Shown piece after piece: positions 58,544 through 64,000 of a DNA stretch of 64,000 nucleotides (position 1 is the first letter of the stretch; the number at the start of each line of letters is the position of its first letter). The notes beneath the pieces were generated by a model. That model saw nothing but the letters and a program-made list of their open reading frames with translations, ran no database searches and was not told the origin of the DNA. Location of the stretch: assembly GCA_024280855.1 (NCBI GenBank), contig JAJRPG010000094.1, positions 19,321 to 83,320 of the forward strand, read 5' to 3'. The DNA comes from Planctomycetota bacterium. Its GTDB lineage: Bacteria > Planctomycetota > Phycisphaerae > UBA1845. The position numbers were made by a program, and so were the translations under genes.

Positions 58544-59259
58544 AACTAATCGACCATCACAACGCCAACGCCGATCCACTTATGCTTGGACAACTAACCG
58601 CTGACCACGCACTGCTGGGCTATGGACTCACGCTCGGCGCACATTATCCGTGGGTGGATGGTGGTGTCGCCTTGCAACGACGCCGACTCTACCCCACACC
58701 GGAAACCATCTGGACGTTCTGCGGCATGGCACGACCAGGCGAGGCTACCATCATCAGCAACGACGGGGTGCAACACGACAGCAACCACGCGTATCAATAT
58801 CGAGCCGCAAAGTTTCACGGTAATGGCTATGTCGGAGAGTTTTCGGAGCCGGTTCGATTGGACTTCGATAACGCCGGTAATCAGATACTGCCACTGATGC
58901 CTATGCCACCGATCGGGCTGGCCGCTGCAGCTATCGACGGTGGTAAGATCAGGGTGTGCTTCGCCTACGAAGCGTTTGGCCAGGGCGGATACCCCACCGA
59001 CTTTCAGGTGTTCGAGGGAGCGACTGCTGCGACGATAGATTACAACACGCCGCTGGGCACAATCGCATTCGATAACACCAAACGCCGCTACGAATTTACC
59101 ACCACTGCGTTTGCAGATAGCACGCCGCACGTCCTTGTTGTGCGGGCACGCAACAGCGGGGGCGTGGCCGAACAAAACATACAACCTACCGACATCATCA
59201 CCGCAGTCACGGGCGGCATTGCCGCTGCTGTGATCGCTCAAGCGATAGTAAGGAGTTAG
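58540..59259 (+). CDS. Tail protein with Fn3-like domain
   Basis: 239 residues, ATGA overlap with the previous gene. Central Fn3-like stretch (SNHAYQYRAAKFHGNGYVGE and DFQVFEGATAATIDYNTPLG, then HVLVVRARNSGGVAEQN). Related to the smaller protein at 52502. It ends in a hydrophobic segment TAVTGGIAAAVIAQAIV. Confidence 0.5.
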   Translation: MKLIDHHNANADPLMLGQLTADHALLGYGLTLGAHYPWVDGGVALQRRRLYPTPETIWTFCGMARPGEATIISNDGVQHDSNHAYQYRAAKFHGNGYVGEFSEPVRLDFDNAGNQILPLMPMPPIGLAAAAIDGGKIRVCFAYEAFGQGGYPTDFQVFEGATAATIDYNTPLGTIAFDNTKRRYEFTTTAFADSTPHVLVVRARNSGGVAEQNIQPTDIITAVTGGIAAAVIAQAIVRS

Positions 59260-59321
59260 GCATCAAAGCACGTAACAGACAATCAATACGCAGTGACCAG
59301 GAACGCAAGCGGATCGCCGAG

Positions 59322-59780
59322 ATGCCTCAGCAAACCAGGCCGTCAGCCACGACGGACCATTACAACGCGACGCCTGCCATGCGTGCAGCGGCATTACGGT
59401 TTGTTGATCTGGACCTCAACATTGCCTACGCCCAGGAAATCCAATATGCCGATCCGCGATTTCCACTCGAAGGACAACTAAAAGTCGTGGGTGATTGGGA
59501 AAGAGTCTATCCGCGTGAAGGCGATTTCTATAAGACAATGGTTCCGTTTTTATCCCCGCTGTTTAACAGCTCGACCGGGGCGATGATTACCGACCCTGAC
59601 ACCTACAAAACGCTGCGCGACAACAATGAAATTACACCCGAAGCACTTGGCCTGGAAATCGCTACCGTCGAACTGGTACGACACGGACTCTACAGCGTGG
59701 TGATGCTCGTTGATAAGTTGCCCGCTGATGATGGCACGATTGATCCATCTAAAATTCTGGTAGGGAGCTACGGTGCCTAA
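59322..59780 (+). CDS. Hypothetical tail-region protein
   Basis: 152 residues from ATG 59322. There is no ribosome site just before it; AAGGAG stands before an in-frame ATC at 59262, so a longer form with an unusual ATC start is possible. DLDLNIAYAQEIQYADPRFP and DWERVYPREGDFYKTMVPFL are Trp/Tyr-rich; no family known. Start of next gene overlaps its stop. Confidence 0.45.
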   Translation: MPQQTRPSATTDHYNATPAMRAAALRFVDLDLNIAYAQEIQYADPRFPLEGQLKVVGDWERVYPREGDFYKTMVPFLSPLFNSSTGAMITDPDTYKTLRDNNEITPEALGLEIATVELVRHGLYSVVMLVDKLPADDGTIDPSKILVGSYGA

Positions 59781-60549
59781 CGCTGACCTCAACCCTGACA
59801 TGATTATGGTCAAGCGACTCGTTGATGTCGTGGACGCGGGCGATGTGCGCAGCTACGCCTTTGATACCGGGCAGCTTATGCCTTTCGATAATTCATTCAG
59901 CGGTAAACGTAAGCGATTTAATCTGCCAGCACCTGAGCCATCTATTACGCCGGTCAACTTTAATTTTGAAGCGATGGGAGACCTGGCTGATGGTGGGCGG
60001 GTACAGTTCAGACTTGGCGGTAGAATACTATTCTTTGCCTTTGATGATAAGGCACGCACCCAATGCCAAACGCCTGACACACCTGAAAAAGATTTTCGGC
60101 AAATCTCTGCGGGCACGTTTAATGACTTGATTGTGTCTGGTAATGATATGCCAGTCGAACTGCTGAACTTCAAACAGGCGCGATTCTGCAACGACCCGAC
60201 AACCTACATCCGGATGTCGATGGACTATGCGTATCGCGGTCCGAGCTTTGATGGTGGCGCGGTGAAACGAACCATCTATCAAACGTATCATCAAACACTT
60301 GTGGGTGGCATGGGCGAACCAAACGTGGTTTCGGGCAAGCACCAACGCGATCCACATACGGGTGGATTCGTTGTCACGCACGATAACGGCGATCTTAGGC
60401 GCAACAGACTATCGCTAGGCGGACGAGGTGTGTTCCGCGAACTGCTTCCAGATGGTTCCATCCGTAGCTTCACGGGTATACGCAGTCGTGGCGAACTGCA
60501 CGGGCAGATGGTGTCGTTCAGCACATCGGGTCAGTGTGTGCTTGTATGA
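59773..60549 (+). CDS. Hypothetical tail-region protein
   Basis: 258 residues from GTG 59773. Beta-rich with conserved-looking Gly turns (RVQFRLGGRILFFAFDDKAR; VVSGKHQRDPHTGGFVVTHD). The C-terminal third contains GGRGVFRELLPDGSIRSFTG. It overlaps both neighbours by a few bases. It is likely a virion or late accessory protein. Confidence 0.45.
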   Translation: MPNADLNPDMIMVKRLVDVVDAGDVRSYAFDTGQLMPFDNSFSGKRKRFNLPAPEPSITPVNFNFEAMGDLADGGRVQFRLGGRILFFAFDDKARTQCQTPDTPEKDFRQISAGTFNDLIVSGNDMPVELLNFKQARFCNDPTTYIRMSMDYAYRGPSFDGGAVKRTIYQTYHQTLVGGMGEPNVVSGKHQRDPHTGGFVVTHDNGDLRRNRLSLGGRGVFRELLPDGSIRSFTGIRSRGELHGQMVSFSTSGQCVLV

Positions 60550-62144
60550 GTTCACATAACTTTGTCGTCACCTGTTTGGATAGCTTAACGCACCATCACT
60601 GCAACGCCTGGATTGCGAGTGATGACACCATGCCTGTGTGCATAACCTGTACGCCGTTGATGCAGGGCGCTGCGTTTCAACCTGCGGAGAGACCGTGCCA
60701 AATCGAATATGTGGGTACCAGCTTTTCCGAGACGCAACTATGTCAAACGTTCAGCATCGGTGGCGGACGCGGGGTGATGCCGATCCCGCGCGGATTCGAG
60801 ATGAGCTATGCAGCGCGTAACCATGATATTGTCGGTGATTCGTTTCCGTTTTTTGCTGGACCTGGTGCGGTTGCTGGCGGGCCTTACTTCCAGGTGCGCT
60901 ACTACCTCACGCCCGCCGTTAATATGTACGTCGATCCATGTCATCCAGCTTATTGTAATGGCAGCTTCCCCGGTGTTCTCGTATTGTGTCGGGCAATGCT
61001 TTGCCATCTATCGGGCAAGGCATGGGATTTGTGGTGTAACCCGCTGATACATGGTCCACAAGGCGGGGGCACGCCAAACATACCCGAACTCATGGCCCCT
61101 CGGCCTATCAGTTTTTCGTTAGATGATAATGGTCAAATTGGCTTGATCCATTTTACGACTACGGGCGGCGGCCACTGCTTCCCGTTTGAGGAACAGTTCT
61201 GCTTCACGAAAAAATGCGGACCAACCGTTCTGCCGGAAACGGTTTGGGAATGCCTCGGCTCTGAAGAAGGCGGTTCCGGGTTCGACCAGCTAACTGATTT
61301 GGATCGTCTGCTGATACAAGTCGAAGCAAAAATGTCGGAAGATCAAGACGCCTATCCGATGTTTAATCCTGCTGATGTGGTACTCAAAAACCAAACGCTG
61401 GCGATGCTTGGCGTTTACCTCGACCAGTTGGATATAAATGGGCATGACAACAACAAGGACTATGACGATGTGTCTATCAATCGCTGGACGCATCTCGAAG
61501 ACTACACGGCTACGCCGCCACCAGGCGACCCGCGTCTGCAACCACCGCCAGTAACAGTAGACGGCACGCGCACCGGAACGCCTGTTGATATACAATGCCA
61601 GATTGCACATACCAACATTTATCTGCCAGCCGAACTAACGCTACACGAAGTGATCGTTGGTCTAAACATGAGCGTCGAGTCAGCACCCGGGGCGATCGCT
61701 AGTAGCGGCTCGGGACTCTCAAGACGTATGTTGGGGAACATCGATATAGACTTGACCTGCGATATCAAGCTCAAGCCCGAAGCTTATGACCTGGCGGCAC
61801 CATTTAAGTTCATGTTCCCCGATAAGCCGCTGGACCTGCGACTCGAAGACCCTGACAACCCAGGCCAGCAGCATCCAAACACGTTTCTGATTCCGCGCGG
61901 ACCCGACGGTTGCCGCGTGCCGTTGGCACTGCACTGGCGAGGCATTCGGGGCTATCACCCATTTGCTAAAGAGCCTACGTACCAGAATGTCCTTTACAAC
62001 AAAAACAAAAGCGTGATATGCCGAGGCGGTATCCAGGTAATACATGGCTCTACGTTTTTTGGGGAAGTTAACCGTCACTACGACCCGGCAGGACCGCAGC
62101 GCTACGATGGATCGGTGACTGTTATGGTGGAGAGCGAGCTATGA
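60546..62144 (+). CDS. Large Cys-containing late protein
   Basis: 532 residues from the ATGA overlap (MSSHNFVVTCLDSLTHHHCN). The N-terminal half has many Cys (CITCTPLMQG; YVDPCHPAYCNG; FCFTKKCGPT), the C-terminal half is beta-rich and Pro-rich (YTATPPPGDPRLQPPPVTVD). No family recognised. The size and place suggest a tail spike or adhesin. Disulfides might matter outside the cell. Confidence 0.45.
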   Translation: MSSHNFVVTCLDSLTHHHCNAWIASDDTMPVCITCTPLMQGAAFQPAERPCQIEYVGTSFSETQLCQTFSIGGGRGVMPIPRGFEMSYAARNHDIVGDSFPFFAGPGAVAGGPYFQVRYYLTPAVNMYVDPCHPAYCNGSFPGVLVLCRAMLCHLSGKAWDLWCNPLIHGPQGGGTPNIPELMAPRPISFSLDDNGQIGLIHFTTTGGGHCFPFEEQFCFTKKCGPTVLPETVWECLGSEEGGSGFDQLTDLDRLLIQVEAKMSEDQDAYPMFNPADVVLKNQTLAMLGVYLDQLDINGHDNNKDYDDVSINRWTHLEDYTATPPPGDPRLQPPPVTVDGTRTGTPVDIQCQIAHTNIYLPAELTLHEVIVGLNMSVESAPGAIASSGSGLSRRMLGNIDIDLTCDIKLKPEAYDLAAPFKFMFPDKPLDLRLEDPDNPGQQHPNTFLIPRGPDGCRVPLALHWRGIRGYHPFAKEPTYQNVLYNKNKSVICRGGIQVIHGSTFFGEVNRHYDPAGPQRYDGSVTVMVESEL

Positions 62145-62554
62145 TATCTAATCGCGAAAAGGGAACCAATCTCGTACTAACACTTGTCGTCATGTTTTTG
62201 TTTTGGCTGGCAACTTTCGGCTGTGTGTCTGGCAGCAAAGGCCTGGACCTATCACGTCAGACCAAGAGCGGGCAGCGGACAGAAGTTGTATCCACTGCTG
62301 GCGATAACAGCCGCATCACCACCATAAACCTCATTGGGCAAAACAGCGGATGGATCATCAGTGGCTTAACTACCCTTGGCTGGGGGACCGCGTGGATGGG
62401 ACGACGACGTTCGACCAAAGCCGTTGATCGGTTGGTGCGTGCTATTGGTGTAGATTATATGGAACCAGTCAAGAAGCGCGTGAAGCAAATGGGCAAGATC
62501 AGCGATCGAACCGAAGCGTGTATCAACGAAAGGATTCGTGTGGTATGCAGATGA
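62141..62554 (+). CDS. Small membrane/lipoprotein-like late protein
   Basis: 137 residues. An N-terminal hydrophobic segment (LVLTLVVMFLFWLATFGC) ends in a lipobox-like FGC. A second hydrophobic stretch is GWIISGLTTLGWGTAWMG before basic RRRSTKAVDRLVR. A lysis (holin or spanin) role would fit its position at the end of the late genes, but no lysis family is recognised. Confidence 0.45.
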   Translation: MISNREKGTNLVLTLVVMFLFWLATFGCVSGSKGLDLSRQTKSGQRTEVVSTAGDNSRITTINLIGQNSGWIISGLTTLGWGTAWMGRRRSTKAVDRLVRAIGVDYMEPVKKRVKQMGKISDRTEACINERIRVVCR

Positions 62555-63129
62555 CGCCTCAACAACGTAGAGATGTTGCCGGGAAGTTTGCAGCTCAACA
62601 ACACGACCAATCCATGCGAATCGCTAATGGCGAGCGCATGCCGATTTATGAGCCGATCATTCTCGACCCCGAAATGCACGCATGGTTCCAGGGATGGATC
62701 AAGGTGGGTAGCTCTATTGGGCGTTGGTATCTGAGTAATAGCCGTGAGGGGAAGCGGATCGATGCCTTTATTCTATTTGCTGTGCCGCGTGCTTTGCTGC
62801 TTATGTTGATGAAATTCTCTGAGTTGGCTTATGTGAATGCAACTAGCTTTGCTTGGGCACATGCGGGCGGGCTTGTCAGTAAAGACGCTCAAGTAGAGCG
62901 AGCAAAAGCGTGTGGGGTATGCGACCAAAGGTTCGAGAGCGGTGGACATTATTACTGTCACGCCTTCCAGAAATCATGCAGCTCTTGCCCGACTAAGTCT
63001 TGGTGGATGTTTTCCAGGCTGTTCTGGCGAGCTTCGCTACGCAATCAATCGTGCCCAAAGGGGCTTTGGGATAAGCGTCGGTTTAGGGCTGGTATAGCTC
63101 GGAAAGTAAACCGCTCGAAAGCGGTTTGA
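62545..63129 (+). CDS. Last late gene: membrane-associated Cys-rich protein
   Basis: 194 residues from ATG 62545, overlapping the preceding stop. One hydrophobic segment (FILFAVPRALLLMLMKFSEL) precedes a zinc-like motif CGVCDQRFESGGHYYC then SCSSCP and a basic tail (KRRFRAGIARKVNRSKAV). CxxC...C...CxxC tails of this kind are seen in phage genes of Planctomycetota-like hosts but have no known role. Confidence 0.5.
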   Translation: MQMTPQQRRDVAGKFAAQQHDQSMRIANGERMPIYEPIILDPEMHAWFQGWIKVGSSIGRWYLSNSREGKRIDAFILFAVPRALLLMLMKFSELAYVNATSFAWAHAGGLVSKDAQVERAKACGVCDQRFESGGHYYCHAFQKSCSSCPTKSWWMFSRLFWRASLRNQSCPKGLWDKRRFRAGIARKVNRSKAV

Positions 63130-63330
63130 ACTGGGTTCGACGCCGGTTCGACAATTAGTTGATATCTGCCCGACGGGGTCCGTTTAACAAGTTATAGGAC
63201 CACGCCGGGCATTTTACGCGCTATGGGGCGTGCGCCAAACCATTGCGCTGTGCGCCAAACCGTGGTGCGCCTTAGACGTGGTGCGCCTTAGAACGCGGGC
63301 CACCACATCTAGTCTCACAGGCTAGCCGTC
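63130..63330. other. Right-end region with four GTGCGCC repeats, candidate transposase sites
   Basis: Non-coding. GTGCGCCAAACC occurs at 63230 and 63250; GTGCGCCTTAGA at 63265 and 63281. All are in one direction with 15-20 base spacing. The first two share GCCAAACC with the left-end inverted repeat at 21797-21865. Clustered sites just inside the end match the R1-R3 arrangement in Mu. The exact prophage end was not fixed; it lies between about 63290 and 63330. Confidence 0.45.
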
Positions 63331-63373
63331 GCGCAAAAAAATCAACTTTAAGCAAAATTTGCCGTTTTTTTTG

Positions 63374-63401
63374 TTGACGAAGTGGGGCCTCGTGCTAAAC
63401 T
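63374..63401 (+). promoter_or_regulatory. Promoter upstream of mraZ
   Basis: TTGACG (63374-63379), 16 bases, TAAACT (63396-63401). The leader to ATG 63444 is about 40 bases. TGGGC/TGGGA repeats at about 63423-63432 could be weak MraZ sites, but their spacing (5 bases) is not the known 10-base period. Thus autoregulation is not established. Confidence 0.5.
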
Positions 63402-63443
63402 ATACCACGCCAGACCTAGGTTTGGGCTGGGAAACTTAAATTT

Positions 63444-63926
63444 ATGCGGATTTTCACGGGTCAACATGAGCGATCGATTGATGCAAAGAATCGACTCACT
63501 TTACCAACGCAGCTTCGAGCGGCGTTGGGGCCGGACCGTGAAGGGAACGGGGTGTACATCACCCTCGGCGAGCATCGAGGCACGCTCTCCGTATTTACCG
63601 AGCAGGGTTACAAAGCGATGGCCAGTCGCAGTGGAACGGAGTTCACGCCTGGCCCAGAATCGCGCAGCTTCGAGTTGCAGTATTATTCGATCAGCGAATA
63701 TGTCGAGTTGGATAAGCAGGGACGCATCGTCCTGCCCGGCAGGCTGCGACGCAAAGCGAAGCTGTGTGATGAGGCGCTTTTAGTAGGGCAGAAAAACCGG
63801 TTCGATATTTGGAACCGGGCTGAGTTCGAGAAAGTCTTGGGCATTGATTGGGAAAGCGACGATTGGCCAGATTGGCAGGGCTTCCTGCGGATGAAACCAG
63901 GCCAAGCGGAGCAGGCGGGTCAATAA
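63444..63926 (+). CDS. mraZ: MraZ, division and cell-wall cluster transcription regulator
   Basis: 160 residues with two SpoVT-AbrB-like halves. Half one: MRIFTGQHERSIDAKNRLTL followed by PTQLRAALG; half two: SEYVELDKQGRIVLPGRLRR, the classic DxKgRlxlPxxlR pair of MraZ. It forms a DNA-binding ring and controls its own operon in other bacteria. It is normally the first gene of the dcw cluster, so rsmH and ftsI should follow beyond the window. The full chromosomal gene starts only about 110-150 bases from the prophage end, so insertion has replaced whatever lay upstream. Confidence 0.92.
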   Translation: MRIFTGQHERSIDAKNRLTLPTQLRAALGPDREGNGVYITLGEHRGTLSVFTEQGYKAMASRSGTEFTPGPESRSFELQYYSISEYVELDKQGRIVLPGRLRRKAKLCDEALLVGQKNRFDIWNRAEFEKVLGIDWESDDWPDWQGFLRMKPGQAEQAGQ

Positions 63927-64000
63927 GTTGCAGTTGCGTAGTTGGAAGGATTCGATTTCGCAGCGAGTGGTTTTTGGCGCGGTGTGTTAGGTGTTGAACA
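63927..64000 (+). other. Spacer after mraZ, window end
   Basis: 74 bases with no complete feature. GGAAGGA at 63941-63947 may belong to the next dcw gene, whose start could be in or beyond this stretch; no reliable start codon is visible. Confidence 0.25.

Larger units (their letters stand above)
21669..63330. mobile_element. Mu-like transposable prophage, about 41.6 kb (ends estimated)
   Basis: It contains a DDE transposase with MuA architecture, a MuB-like ATPase and the Mu order of head genes: gp25/26-like, small terminase (DUF3486), large terminase, DUF935 portal, MuF protein, gpI protease with nested scaffold, gpT capsid. A tail tube, tape measure and many tail genes follow. There is no tail sheath. 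Early genes run leftward and late genes rightward from a control region at about 33.1 kb, unlike the single rightward order in Mu itself. The left end is estimated from disruption of the sixth ribbon gene and the right end from clustered repeats before mraZ. No five-base target duplication could be assigned. Confidence 0.8.

Noticed and set aside
58594-59241. 215-residue minus-strand ORF
   Set aside because: Shadow of the Fn3-like tail gene 58540-59259.
63230-63292. CRISPR array at the GTGCGCC repeats
   Set aside because: Units are only 12 bases with 3-8 base gaps; far too short for repeats and spacers.
21714-63443. tRNA gene as an attachment site
   Set aside because: No tRNA-like cloverleaf was seen near either end, and a DDE transposase does not need one.

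Overview
Organism and basis. The flanking chromosome looks like a Planctomycetota bacterium, probably near Phycisphaerae. This is an inference from several traits: a YdjY-domain secreted protein, secreted or anchored proteins ending in dockerin-like calcium loops, a cluster of small membrane proteins ending in the ribbon CGYNLTGNVSGKCSECG, a secreted prenyltransferase-fold protein, and mraZ at the right edge. No rRNA or tRNA was seen that would fix the taxonomy.

Left chromosomal part (1-21.67 kb). In order: a secretin cut by an in-frame TAA; a YdjY protein; an arabinose-5-phosphate isomerase; an ECF-like sigma factor followed by a small anchored protein; an NhaC-type antiporter (minus strand), also cut by one in-frame TAA; a PDZ protein; a DegT/DnrJ sugar aminotransferase; a UDP-N-acetylglucosamine 6-dehydrogenase; purQ and a large purL (minus strand); a FIST-domain sensor; a secreted terpene-cyclase-fold protein; and six tandem, ATGA-coupled membrane/zinc-ribbon genes. 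Intergenic gaps carry MITE-like inverted-repeat elements. Two copies flank one small gene in direct orientation.

Prophage (about 21.67-63.3 kb). A Mu-like transposable prophage has its left end inside the sixth zinc-ribbon gene, whose ribbon is lost. It is organised divergently around a small control region at about 33.1 kb. The leftward block has MuA-type DDE transposase, MuB-type ATPase, a possible GemA-like protein, a RecQ-family helicase, a secreted dockerin-like protein and several Cys-rich or HTH proteins. The rightward block has a putative repressor, a stray MuF-domain protein, then the Mu-type head module: gp25/26-like proteins, small and large terminase, DUF935 portal, MuF, protease with a nested scaffold start, decoration protein and gpT-like capsid. 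It ends with connector, tail tube, tape measure and a long set of tail/baseplate/fibre genes. There is no sheath gene, so the virion is probably siphovirus-like with a Mu-type head. I recognise no endolysin.

Right edge (63.3-64 kb). A promoter and mraZ, the usual first gene of the division and cell-wall cluster, lie directly beyond the prophage end. Small candidate transposase-binding repeats occur at both prophage ends.
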